DNA from: Actinomadura luzonensis
GTDB taxonomy: Bacteria > Actinomycetota > Actinomycetes > Streptosporangiales > Streptosporangiaceae
Direction: 5' to 3'
DNA length: 64,000 nt
Assembly: GCF_022664455.2 (NCBI RefSeq)
Contig: NZ_JAKRKC020000001.1
Span: 1,116,001 to 1,180,000, forward strand
Position 1 is the stretch's first letter. Each line of letters begins with the position of its first letter. The position numbers and the translations under genes were made by a program. This document shows, one piece after another, positions 29,145-36,995 of the stretch. The notes beneath the pieces were generated by a model. That model was not told where the DNA came from and searched no databases. It saw only the letters and a program-made list of their open reading frames with translations.

Positions 29145-30607
29145 CAATATGCTCCTTGCCCGCGGGCGACGGCCGACCAGGTCTTCCACAGGATCTGCAG
29201 GTCCAGGGTGAGGGACCAGTTCTCCACGTAACGCAGGTCGAGACGGACGGATTCCTCCCACGATAGGTCAGATCTACCACTCACCTGCCACAGACCCGTG
29301 AGTCCGGGCCGCACCAGGAGCCGCCTGCGCACGTCGTCACCGTAACGCGCCACCTCCTCCGGCAGCGGGGGGCGCGGCCCCACCAGGGACATGTGGCCCA
29401 GCACGACGTTGATGAGCTGCGGCAGCTCGTCCAGCGAGTGGCGGCGCATCCGGGTGCCGAGCGGCGTCACCCGCGGATCGTTACGGATCTTGAACAGCAG
29501 CCCGTCGCGGTCGCTCACCAGCGTGACCTTCTGCCGCTCCGACCCGCGCCGCATGGTGCGGAACTTCAGGATCGTGAACAGCCGCCCGCCCCGGCCCACC
29601 CGGGTCTGCCGGAACAGCGCCGGGCCCGGGCTGGTCAGGCGCACCGCGACCGCCAGCCCGGCCAGCAGCGGGGCCAGCAGCACCAGCAGGGCCATGGCCA
29701 CGAGCCGGTCGAAGACGTTCTTGAGCAGCTGCCGGACCCCGGTCAGCTCGGGGTGCTCGACGTGCAGCAGGGGCAGCCCGGCGGCCGGCCGGATGGTGGT
29801 GCGCGGCCCGGCCACGTCCATCAGGGCGGGGGCGACGACCAGCTCGGTGCAGGTGCGCTCCAGCCGCCAGGCCAGCCGGCGCAGCGCCTGGCCGTCCATC
29901 TCGGGGCAGGCCAGCACGGCGACGGTGTCGGCGTTGACCTGCTCGACCACGATCGGCACGTCGCTGAGGTCGCCGGCCACCGGCACCCCGGCCACGCGCC
30001 CGCCGGGAGCGCCGTCGGGCAGGCAGGCCGCCACGACGTCGAGGCCGTGGTGGCGCTCCGCGCGGAACAGCTCGACCAGCTCGGCGACCGAGGCGGCGTG
30101 CCCCACCGCGACCACCTTGCGCATGCAGCCGCCGGCCGCCCTGCTGCGGTGCAGCGAGCGGCGCAGGGCGTGGCGCAGGAGCAGGGAGAGCAGCGTGACC
30201 AGGGGCAGCGCGAGCACCACGTAGCCGCGGGCGACGTCGGTCTTGGTCGCGTAGGAGCCGATCGCGGTGCCGGCGGTCAGGGCCAGGCCGGACTGCAGGA
30301 CGCGGCGGAACTCCTCGGGGCCGACGCCGAGCATGCGCGGCTCGTACGCCCGGTGCAGCGCCACCGTGCACGTCCACACGACCGGCAGCGCCAGGCTGAC
30401 CAGCAGGTACGGCAGCGCGTACGGCGTGAACCCGCCGAAGCGCACCCAGAAGGCCGCCGCCGAGCCGAGCCCCGCCCCGCACAGATCGGCCGCCACGGCC
30501 TTCATCCGGTAGGCGTGCACCCAGGCCGGCGTGCGCGGGCTCACCCGCCACGAAGCGACATGACCGGAGCCGACGACGGTCATGAGGCCCTCACCATGGC
30601 CGCGCAA
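29144..30607 (-). CDS. Polyprenyl-phosphate sugar-1-phosphate transferase (WbaP/CpsE-like)
   Basis: The enzyme starts polysaccharide assembly by moving a sugar-1-phosphate to undecaprenyl phosphate. Four to five N-terminal helices and a CoA-binding-like central domain (VVAVGHAASVAELVELFRAE) precede the bacterial sugar transferase domain. That domain shows the re-entrant helix KNVFDRLVAMALLVLLAPLL, the basic TRVGRGGRLFTILKFRTM, SLDELPQLINVVLGHMSLVG, the conserved PRPPLPEEV and LLVRPGLTGLWQVSGRSD. TTG at 30607 is the best start, since GGAGGAA lies six bases upstream; ATG 30583 is an alternative. It heads the minus operon with cysQ, cysD and cysN, tying glycan initiation to sulfate activation in one transcript. 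Confidence 0.9.
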   Translation of the reverse strand: MRGHGEGLMTVVGSGHVASWRVSPRTPAWVHAYRMKAVAADLCGAGLGSAAAFWVRFGGFTPYALPYLLVSLALPVVWTCTVALHRAYEPRMLGVGPEEFRRVLQSGLALTAGTAIGSYATKTDVARGYVVLALPLVTLLSLLLRHALRRSLHRSRAAGGCMRKVVAVGHAASVAELVELFRAERHHGLDVVAACLPDGAPGGRVAGVPVAGDLSDVPIVVEQVNADTVAVLACPEMDGQALRRLAWRLERTCTELVVAPALMDVAGPRTTIRPAAGLPLLHVEHPELTGVRQLLKNVFDRLVAMALLVLLAPLLAGLAVAVRLTSPGPALFRQTRVGRGGRLFTILKFRTMRRGSERQKVTLVSDRDGLLFKIRNDPRVTPLGTRMRRHSLDELPQLINVVLGHMSLVGPRPPLPEEVARYGDDVRRRLLVRPGLTGLWQVSGRSDLSWEESVRLDLRYVENWSLTLDLQILWKTWSAVARGQGAY

Positions 30608-30700
30608 CGCTAGTTCCTCCGGGTGACCATTCTGGAACGGACAGTCACAGATCGTAGCGGCGCGGAGGGCGGCCGACCGGCGAACGACTCTATGCGGGGA

Positions 30701-31285
30701 TCAGCGAGGAGGGCCGGAAATGTTCAGATCAGCCCGGTGGAACTCGTTCTGGGCTACTTCGAGGCCGCGGGTCATGAGCGTCTCCACGACGTCGGCGGCC
30801 CGGTCCACCAGGAACGGCAGGTCCTTGCGCTCGGCGGTGGCGAAGTCCTTCAGCACGAAGGCGGCCGGGTCCATGCGGCCGGGCGGGCGCCCGATGCCGA
30901 AGCGCACCCGCAGGTAGTCGCGGGTGCCGAGGGACTTGGTGATCGACTTGAGACCGTTGTGGCCGTTGTCGCCGCCGCCCAGCTTGGCGCGCAGCGCGCC
31001 GTAGGGGACGTCGAGCTCGTCGTGCACGACGATCAGGCGCTCAGGCGGGATCTTGTAGAAGTCGCACAGCGCCTTGACCGGTCCGCCGGACAGGTTCATG
31101 TACGTCAGCGGCTTGGCCAGGACGGCGGCGCGGGTCTCGCACGCCTCGGCGCGGCTCTTGTGCGCCTTGAACCGCCCGCCCGCCCGCGCGGCCAGCTCGT
31201 CGAGCACCATGAAGCCGGCGTTGTGCCGGTTGCCCGCGTACTCGGGCCCCGGATTGCCTAGGCCGGCGATCAGCCAGCGGTCCAT
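30701..31285 (-). CDS. pth: Peptidyl-tRNA hydrolase
   Basis: The 194-residue protein recycles peptidyl-tRNA released from stalled ribosomes. Conserved motifs are [21 protein letters not shown] with the catalytic His, [33 protein letters not shown] with the catalytic Asp, and [11 protein letters not shown] 31285 is preferred to GTG 31291 because GAGGGG lies five bases before it. It follows rplY in the conserved glmU, prs, rplY, pth order. Confidence 0.96.
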   Translation of the reverse strand: MDRWLIAGLGNPGPEYAGNRHNAGFMVLDELAARAGGRFKAHKSRAEACETRAAVLAKPLTYMNLSGGPVKALCDFYKIPPERLIVVHDELDVPYGALRAKLGGGDNGHNGLKSITKSLGTRDYLRVRFGIGRPPGRMDPAAFVLKDFATAERKDLPFLVDRAADVVETLMTRGLEVAQNEFHRADLNISGPPR

Positions 31286-31302
31286 TCGCACCCCTCACGA
31301 GC

Positions 31303-31337
31303 GGAACGGGACGGCTCGAACCGGGCCGCCCCGTTCA
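31303..31337 (-). terminator. Hairpin between rplY and pth
   Basis: GAACGGG-A-CGGC pairs with GCCG-C-CCCGTTC around a nine-base loop, giving 11 paired bases with one mismatch, a few bases past the rplY stop. It may end part of the rplY transcripts. Confidence 0.55.
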
Positions 31338-31353
31338 CGTTGGGAACCCGTCG

Positions 31354-31986
31354 TCACTCGGCGGCGGGGGCCTCGGCGGTCTCGCCCTCGGCGGCGGCCT
31401 CGGCCGTCTCGCCCTCGGCGGCCTCGCCCTCGCCCTCCTCCGGAGCCTCGGTCGGCCTGGCGATGACCTGGACGACGACCGTCTCGGCGTCGGTGGCCAG
31501 GGTGGCGCCCTGCGGCAGCTTGAGGTCGCCGGCGGTGACGGCCGCGCCGACCTCCAGGCCCTCGACGTCGACCTCGACGCCGGTCGGGATGTGGGTGGCC
31601 TCGGCCTCGATCGGCACCGCGACGAGCTGCAGGTCGAGCAGGCCCTCGCTGTTGACCTCGCCGACGGTGGTGACCGGGATCTCGACGGTCACCTTCTCGC
31701 CGCGCTTGACCAGCAGCAGGTCGACGTGCTCGACGAAGCCCTTGATCGGGTCACGCTGGACGCCCTTGGGCAGCGCCAGCTCGTCGACGCCGTCGCCCTT
31801 GAGGTGGATGAGCACGTTGGGCGTGCGGAGCGCGAGCAGGACCTCGTGGCCCGGGAGGGTGAGGTGCTTGGGGTCGATGCCGTGCCCGTAGAGGACGGCG
31901 GGCACCTTGTCGGCGCGGCGGATCTTGCGGGCGGCGCCCTTGCCGAACACGGTGCGCGGCTCGGCGGCGATACGTACTTCGGACAC
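31354..31986 (-). CDS. rplY: Ribosomal protein bL25, long CTC/TL5 form
   Basis: The 210-residue protein binds 5S rRNA. It has the N-terminal L25 domain (EVRIAAEPRTVFGKGAARKI, KVPAVLYGHGIDPKHL) and the C-terminal TL5/CTC beta domain, then an acidic Ala/Glu tail made of near-repeats of EGETAEA. GTG 31986 is taken as start because AGGAG lies five bases upstream and the residues beyond are not family-like. It is co-directional with prs and pth. Confidence 0.95.
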   Translation of the reverse strand: MSEVRIAAEPRTVFGKGAARKIRRADKVPAVLYGHGIDPKHLTLPGHEVLLALRTPNVLIHLKGDGVDELALPKGVQRDPIKGFVEHVDLLLVKRGEKVTVEIPVTTVGEVNSEGLLDLQLVAVPIEAEATHIPTGVEVDVEGLEVGAAVTAGDLKLPQGATLATDAETVVVQVIARPTEAPEEGEGEAAEGETAEAAAEGETAEAPAAE

Positions 31987-32085
31987 GACATCTCCTAGGG
32001 ATGCACGGGGATCGGTTTCGTCGGCGCTCACCCTCACCCGCCCTAGCGGAAGGCGTTACGAGCGCAACCTGCTAAGTGTATCGGC

Positions 32086-33063
32086 TTACGTGTCGCCCTC
32101 GAACAAGCTCGTGACCGACCCGTCGTTGAAGACCTCGGTGATCGCGCGGGCGATCAGCGGGGCGATGGACAGCACGGTCAGCTTGTCGAAGCGAGCGGCC
32201 TGGGCCAGCGGCAGCGTGTTGGTGACGATGACCTCGCTGATGCGCGAGTTCTTCAGCCGGTCGACCGCGGGGTCGGAGAAGACCGCGTGGGTGGCGGCGG
32301 TGATCACGTTGGTGGCGCCCTGCTCGTAGAGCGCGTCGGCGGCCTTGCAGATGGTGCCGGCGGTGTCGATCATGTCGTCGATGAGCACGCAGGTGCGCCC
32401 GCGCACCCGGCCGACGACCTCGCTGACCTTGACCTGGTTGGCCACGTCGAGGTCGCGGCGCTTGTGGATGAAGGCCAGCGGGGTGCCGAGCGTGTCGGCC
32501 CAGCGCTCCGACAGCCGCACGCGGCCGGTGTCGGGCGAGACGACGGTGGTGTTCTCCAGGTCGAGCTTGTTCTTGAGGTAGCTCTCCAGGACGGGCATGG
32601 CGAACAGGTGGTCGACCGGCCCGTCGAAGAAGCCCTGGATCTGCGAGGTGTGCAGGTCGATCGACATGAGCCGGTCGGCGCCCGCGGTCTTGAACATGTC
32701 GGCGACGAGCCGGGCGGTGATCGGCTCGCGCCCGCGGCCCTTCTTGTCCTGGCGGGCGTAGCCGTAGAAGGGCATGACCACGGTGATGCGCTTGGCGGAG
32801 GCCCGCTTCAGCGCGTCGACCATGATCAGCTGTTCCATGATCCACTTGTTGATCGGGCCGGTGTGGCTCTGGATCACGAAGGCGTCGCAGCCGCGGACGG
32901 ACTCCAGGTAGCGGGCGTAGATCTCGCCGTTGGCGAAGTCGATGAGTTTGGTGGGGGTGAGGGAGACGCCCACGTGCTGGGCGACCTCCTCGGCCAGCTC
33001 GGGGTGGGCCCGGCCGGAGAAGAGCATGAGGTTCTTCTCGCCGGGCGATTTGATGCTGGTCAC
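32086..33063 (-). CDS. prs: Ribose-phosphate pyrophosphokinase
   Basis: The 325-residue enzyme makes PRPP from ribose 5-phosphate and ATP for nucleotide, His and Trp synthesis. Visible are LMLFSGRAHPELAEEVA, FANGEIYARYLESVRG, MPFYGYARQDKKGRGREPI (ATP flexible loop), SIDLHTSQIQGFFDGPVDHL and the PRPP loop TCVLIDDMIDTAGTICKAA. GTG 33063, with AGGAG eight bases upstream, overlaps the glmU stop (GTGA). Confidence 0.97.
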   Translation of the reverse strand: MTSIKSPGEKNLMLFSGRAHPELAEEVAQHVGVSLTPTKLIDFANGEIYARYLESVRGCDAFVIQSHTGPINKWIMEQLIMVDALKRASAKRITVVMPFYGYARQDKKGRGREPITARLVADMFKTAGADRLMSIDLHTSQIQGFFDGPVDHLFAMPVLESYLKNKLDLENTTVVSPDTGRVRLSERWADTLGTPLAFIHKRRDLDVANQVKVSEVVGRVRGRTCVLIDDMIDTAGTICKAADALYEQGATNVITAATHAVFSDPAVDRLKNSRISEVIVTNTLPLAQAARFDKLTVLSIAPLIARAITEVFNDGSVTSLFEGDT

Positions 33064-34511
33064 TGCTGTTTCTCCTGCTGCTCTCGCTCCGCCAGCGCCC
33101 GTTCGGCGGCGGCGGCCGACTTCGTGCCCGCGCGCCTGCGCAAGACCCATTTCTCGATGTTGCGCTGCCGCGCCCGCGCCACCCCGATCGCGCCCGGCGG
33201 CACCTCGTCGGTGATCACCGAGCCCGCCGCCGTGTAGGCGCCGTCGCCGACGGTGACCGGGGCGATGAGCATGGTGTCGCAGCCGACGAACGCGCCGTCG
33301 CCGATCGTGGTGGGGCTCTTGTTGACCCCGTCGTAGTTGACGAAGACGGTGGACGCGCCGATGTTGGCGTCGGCGCCGATCGTGGCGTCGCCGGCGTAGG
33401 TGAGGTGCGGCACCTTGGAGCGCTCGCCGACGGTGGCGTTCTTCATCTCGACGAAGGTGCCGGCCTTGGCCTTGTGCTTGAGCACGGTGCCGGGCCGCAG
33501 GTAGGCGTAGGGGCCGACGCTGGCCTCGGGGCCGATGTCGGCGTGGTCGCAGACGGCGTTGCGGACGACGGCCCGCTCGCCGACGCGGGTGCCGGTGAGC
33601 GTGGTGGCGGGGCCGACCTCGGCGCCGGCCTCGATCACGGTCTCGCCGTGGAGCTGGGTGCCGGGGTGGATGACGGCGTCGGGCGCGATCCGCACGCCGA
33701 CGTCGATCCAGGTGCTGTCGGGGTCGACGATGGTGACCCCGGCGCGCATGTGGTGCTCCAGCAGGCGCCGGTTGAGCACCTTGCGGGCGGCGGCGAGCTG
33801 CACGCGGTCGTTGACGCCCTCGACCTCGACGTGGTCGCCGGCGGTGCAGGCGCCGACGCGGTGGCCGTCGCCGCGCAGGATGGCGAGCACGTCGGTGAGG
33901 TATTCCTCGCCCTGGGCGTTGTCGGTGGAGACGCGCTTGACGGCGTCGGCGAGCAGCTCGCCGTCGAAGGCGTAGATGCCGGAGTTCATCTCCCGGATCG
34001 CGCGCTGGCCGGGCGTGGCGTCCTTCTCCTCGACGATCTCCAGGACGGCCCCGGACTCGTCGCGGACGATGCGCCCGTAACCGGTCGGGTCGGGCACCTC
34101 GGCGGTCAGGACGGTGACCGCGTTGCCGTCGGCGGCGTGCCGGTCGAGCAGCGCGGCGAGGGTCTGGGTGCGAAGGAGCGGCACGTCGCCGTAGGTGACC
34201 AGGACCGTGCCGGAGATCGTGCCCACCTCCTCCAGCACGGTGCGGACCGCGTGGCCGGTGCCGCGCTGCTCACGCTGCACGACGGCGCGCGCGTCGGGGC
34301 TGGTGGCGGCGAGGTGGCCGCCGACCTGCTCCAGCGCGTGGCCGATGACGACGATGAGCTGCTCGGGACCGAGGTCGCGGGCGGCGGCGAGCATGTGGTC
34401 GACCAGGGCGCGGCCGCACAGCTCGTGCAGGACTTTCGGGGTCTGGCTCTTCATCCGGGTGCCCTCGCCCGCGGCGAGGACGATCACGGCTGCCGGGCGC
34501 GGCACACTCAC
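33060..34511 (-). CDS. glmU: Bifunctional UDP-N-acetylglucosamine pyrophosphorylase / GlcN-1-P acetyltransferase
   Basis: The 483-residue enzyme makes UDP-GlcNAc for peptidoglycan and other glycans. The uridylyltransferase domain starts VIVLAAGEGTRMKSQTPKVL and contains VTYGDVPLL and QGEEYLTDV. The C-terminal left-handed beta helix has hexapeptide repeats, EMKNATVGERSKVPHLTYAG and the acetyltransferase NYDG motif. The last 25 residues are basic and Gln-rich. First gene of the glmU, prs, rplY, pth operon, it also supplies a likely precursor for the nearby polysaccharide genes. Confidence 0.97.
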   Translation of the reverse strand: MSVPRPAAVIVLAAGEGTRMKSQTPKVLHELCGRALVDHMLAAARDLGPEQLIVVIGHALEQVGGHLAATSPDARAVVQREQRGTGHAVRTVLEEVGTISGTVLVTYGDVPLLRTQTLAALLDRHAADGNAVTVLTAEVPDPTGYGRIVRDESGAVLEIVEEKDATPGQRAIREMNSGIYAFDGELLADAVKRVSTDNAQGEEYLTDVLAILRGDGHRVGACTAGDHVEVEGVNDRVQLAAARKVLNRRLLEHHMRAGVTIVDPDSTWIDVGVRIAPDAVIHPGTQLHGETVIEAGAEVGPATTLTGTRVGERAVVRNAVCDHADIGPEASVGPYAYLRPGTVLKHKAKAGTFVEMKNATVGERSKVPHLTYAGDATIGADANIGASTVFVNYDGVNKSPTTIGDGAFVGCDTMLIAPVTVGDGAYTAAGSVITDEVPPGAIGVARARQRNIEKWVLRRRAGTKSAAAAERALAEREQQEKQQ

Positions 34512-34647
34512 GGACTGAGGCTCCCTGTGACTGGACGATCAGGGCCATTGGCACGGCTCTTGTACGACTACCGCACCGCTACCCTCCCGACACCGTGAGG
34601 ATACCTGCCCGACCTCTGGACGACTGCCCCGGGTCTGGCCTCAAAGC

Positions 34648-34718
34648 TCCCGGAAGAGGACTCGAACCCCTACAAAGTGGACCAAAACCACTTGTCCTGC
34701 CGATTAGACGATCCGGGA
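34648..34718 (-). tRNA. tRNA-Gln (anticodon TTG)
   Basis: The minus strand folds as a complete cloverleaf of 71 nt: acceptor TCCCGGA/TCCGGGA, anticodon stem AGTGG/CCACT with loop TTTTGGT giving anticodon TTG, and a T arm containing GGTTCGAGTCC. CCA is not encoded. A tRNA-Gln gene upstream of glmU is usual in actinobacteria. Confidence 0.95.
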
Positions 34719-34722
34719 CGGA

Positions 34723-34741
34723 TCGGACACGTGGTGTCCGA
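34723..34741. other. Perfect hairpin just 5' of tRNA-Gln
   Basis: TCGGACAC and GTGTCCGA form an 8-bp stem with a three-base loop, four bases upstream of the mature tRNA 5' end. It could be part of the precursor leader, or end transcription coming from the opposite side. The remaining stretch to 34916 shows no gene. Confidence 0.5.
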
Positions 34742-34916
34742 CACATTCCTACGATACCGAGCCCTCGCCCCGCCCCGCGCCGGTAATTCGCATCGCCCCT
34801 GGTGACACGCCCGCGACGTATAGCAGAACGCACCAAAACGCACAAGGCGCGATTCCCACGCACCTTGCGGGGTAGAGCGTCACCTCCCGTACATCCAAGC
34901 CTTAGGGCTTCCTTAC

Positions 34917-34946
34917 TTACGATGGCGTAGGTTACGGTTGCGTAGC
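34917..34946. promoter_or_regulatory. Tandem TACG-N4-CGTA operators upstream of the desaturase
   Basis: Two adjacent 15-bp copies, TTACGATGGCGTAGG and TTACGGTTGCGTAGC, each contain a perfect TACG-N4-CGTA palindrome. They lie 40-70 bp before the desaturase ATG. Two side-by-side palindromes suit cooperative binding of TetR dimers, and a TetR gene follows the desaturase. The pairing of regulator and site is inferred. Confidence 0.6.
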
Positions 34947-34985
34947 CCGGACATTCAACATCAATCGTGACTTTGGAGGTCGCCC

Positions 34986-35924
34986 ATGACCGTGGTCGCC
35001 GAGCGTTCCGCCCCCGCACCCAAGCCCGAGTTCGAGCCCGAGCCGAAATCCCGCGGCGAACTGATCACCTTCGGCCTCGTCGTCGGACTCCCTCTGGTCG
35101 CGGTCGCCGCGGCCGTGCCGTTCGCGTGGGGCTGGGGTCTCGGCTGGACGGACATCGCGATCGCCTTCGTCTTCTACGTCGTCTCCGGCCTCGGCGTGAC
35201 CGTGGGCCTGCACCGCTACTTCACCCACGGCTCGTTCAAGGCCAAGCGCTGGCTGAAGATCGCCATGGGCATCGCCGGCAGCCTCTCGCTGGAGATGTCC
35301 GTGCTCGACTGGGTGGCCACGCACCGCAAGCACCACAAGTTCTCCGACAAGGAGGGCGACCCGCACTCGCCGTGGCGCTTCGGGCCCGGCTTCAAGAACA
35401 TGTCGAAGGGCCTGCTCTACGCCCACATGGGCTGGCTGTTCGAGAGCGAGCGCACCAACCGCGAGAAGTACGCCCCGGACCTGTGCAAGGACCCGGACGT
35501 CATGAAGCTGCACAAGTGGTTCGGCCCCATCGCCCTCGCCTCCATCCTGCTGCCCGGCCTGCTCGGCGGCCTGATCACCTGGTCGTGGCAGGGCGCGGCG
35601 ACCGCGTTCTTCTGGGGCTCGCTGATCCGCATCGGCCTGCTGCACCACGTGACCTGGTCCATCAACTCCATCTGCCACGTCTTCGGCGAGGAGGACTTCC
35701 AGGTGCGCGACAAGTCCCGCAACGTGTGGTGGCTGGCCATCCCGTCCTTCGGCGAGTCGTGGCACAACCTGCACCACTCCGACCCGACCTGCGCCCGCCA
35801 CGGGGCGCTGAAGGGCCAGATCGACCTGAGCGCCGGCCTCATCAGGATCTTCGAGCGCCTGGGCTGGGTGTACGACGTCCGCTGGCCGACGCCGGAGCGG
35901 CTGGCGGCGAAGCGCGTTGCCTGA
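34986..35924 (+). CDS. Acyl-CoA/stearoyl-CoA delta-9 desaturase-like membrane di-iron enzyme
   Basis: The 312-residue membrane enzyme adds a double bond to fatty acyl chains. The three histidine boxes that hold the di-iron centre are HRYFTHGSF, HRKHHKFSD and HNLHHSDPT, in the correct order and spacing, with four hydrophobic helices around them. RBS GGAGG lies eight bases before the ATG. It is followed by a 22-bp palindrome and a TetR regulator on the same strand, so membrane fluidity control through acyl-CoA sensing is likely. The electron donor is not encoded nearby. Confidence 0.92.
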   Translation: MTVVAERSAPAPKPEFEPEPKSRGELITFGLVVGLPLVAVAAAVPFAWGWGLGWTDIAIAFVFYVVSGLGVTVGLHRYFTHGSFKAKRWLKIAMGIAGSLSLEMSVLDWVATHRKHHKFSDKEGDPHSPWRFGPGFKNMSKGLLYAHMGWLFESERTNREKYAPDLCKDPDVMKLHKWFGPIALASILLPGLLGGLITWSWQGAATAFFWGSLIRIGLLHHVTWSINSICHVFGEEDFQVRDKSRNVWWLAIPSFGESWHNLHHSDPTCARHGALKGQIDLSAGLIRIFERLGWVYDVRWPTPERLAAKRVA

Positions 35925-35941
35925 CGCGACCGACGCGATGA

Positions 35942-35963
35942 ACGGCCACGCGAGCGTGGCCGT
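35942..35963. promoter_or_regulatory. 22-bp perfect palindrome between desaturase and tetR
   Basis: ACGGCCACGC-GA-GCGTGGCCGT is a perfect inverted repeat, 17 bp past the desaturase stop and 5 bp before the preferred tetR start. It can act as a terminator hairpin for the desaturase mRNA, or as an operator by which the regulator represses itself. The sequence does not decide between these. Confidence 0.65.
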
Positions 35964-35967
35964 CATT

Positions 35968-36888
35968 ATGGAACCTGTGACCGAACCCCGATCGCGCAGG
36001 CGCATGTCCGGCAGCGAGCGACGTGAGCAGCTGATCCACATCAGCCGCACGCTGTTCGCCGAGAAGGGGTTCGACGGGACCTCGATCGAGGAGATCGCGG
36101 CCACCGCACAGGTGTCCAAACCCGTCGTGTACGAGCATTTCGGCGGCAAGGAGGGTGTCTACGCGGTGGTCGTCGACCGTGAGATGCAGAAGCTGCTCAC
36201 CATGATCACCGAGGCGCTGGCCGCGTCCCACTCGCTGATCAAGCTGGAGCGCGCGGCGCTCGCCCTCCTCCAGTACATCGAGGAGAGCAGCGAGGGCTTC
36301 CGCATCCTGGTGCGCGACTCGCACGCGGCCTCGGGCACCGGCACGTTCGCCAGCCTGATCAGCGAGATCGCCAGCCAGGTCGAGGACGTCCTGGCCGACG
36401 AGTTCGCGGCCAGGGGCTACGACCCCAAGCTCGCGCCGATGTACGCCCAGATGCTGGTCGGGATGGTCGCCCTGACCGGCCAGTGGTGGCTGGACGTGCG
36501 CAAGCCGGGCCGCGAGGAGGTCGCGGCCCACCTGGTCAACCTGGCCTGGAACGGCCTGACCGGGCTCAACCACGACCCGGTCATCAGCGCCGCCACCCGC
36601 GAGCGCGTGCCCGCCCTGCCCAAGCCCCGGCCGGGCAGCGAGAAGGAGCTGCGCGAGCTGGAGAAGGCGCGGGAGAAGGAGGCCAAGGAGGCCGAGAAGA
36701 TCCGCCAGCGGGAGCTCAAGGAGGCCGAGAAGGCCCGGGTGCGCGAGCTGAAGGAGCGCGAGCGGCTGCTGAAGGAGGCGGAGAAGGCCCGCGAGCGGGA
36801 GGAGCGGATCCGCCAGCGCGAGGCCAAGCTCGCCGAGCGCGCGGCGCGTCTCGAACAGGTAGATCAATCCGAGTCACGCCTTGAATAA
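35968..36888 (+). CDS. TetR-family regulator with long charged coiled-coil tail
   Basis: The N-terminal HTH is clear (GFDGTSIEEIAATAQVSKPV then YEHFGGKEGVYAVVV), and a helical ligand-binding domain of normal size follows up to about residue 220. The last 85 residues are almost only Glu, Lys, Arg, Ala and Leu in a strong coiled-coil pattern (ELEKAREKEAKEAEKIRQR and so on), far beyond the usual end of TetR proteins. Start choice is uncertain (35938, 35968, 35977 or 36004). I use ATG 35968 because the perfect palindrome should lie outside the gene. It probably controls the desaturase upstream. The tail may multimerise the repressor or bind another partner. Confidence 0.82.
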   Translation: MEPVTEPRSRRRMSGSERREQLIHISRTLFAEKGFDGTSIEEIAATAQVSKPVVYEHFGGKEGVYAVVVDREMQKLLTMITEALAASHSLIKLERAALALLQYIEESSEGFRILVRDSHAASGTGTFASLISEIASQVEDVLADEFAARGYDPKLAPMYAQMLVGMVALTGQWWLDVRKPGREEVAAHLVNLAWNGLTGLNHDPVISAATRERVPALPKPRPGSEKELRELEKAREKEAKEAEKIRQRELKEAEKARVRELKERERLLKEAEKAREREERIRQREAKLAERAARLEQVDQSESRLE

Positions 36889-36944
36889 ATCCGTCGCTCT
36901 GGGTGACGATGGAGGCAGACGGGGGATGATCAGCTAAAACGAGC

Positions 36945-36977
36945 GTTGCGGTCCCGTTAACGTTGCGTTCAATCAAA
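36945..36977 (+). promoter_or_regulatory. Possible PHO box upstream of ppk
   Basis: Three 11-nt direct repeat units in phase, GTTGCGGtccc, GTTAACGttgc and GTTCAATcaaa, lie 20-50 bp before the ppk start. Streptomyces PhoP sites are 11-nt repeats of GTTCACC plus four loose bases, and ppk is a known PhoP target there. Matches are partial (up to 5 of 7). Confidence 0.4.
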
Positions 36978-36995
36978 CGGGGCAATATAGGCGAT

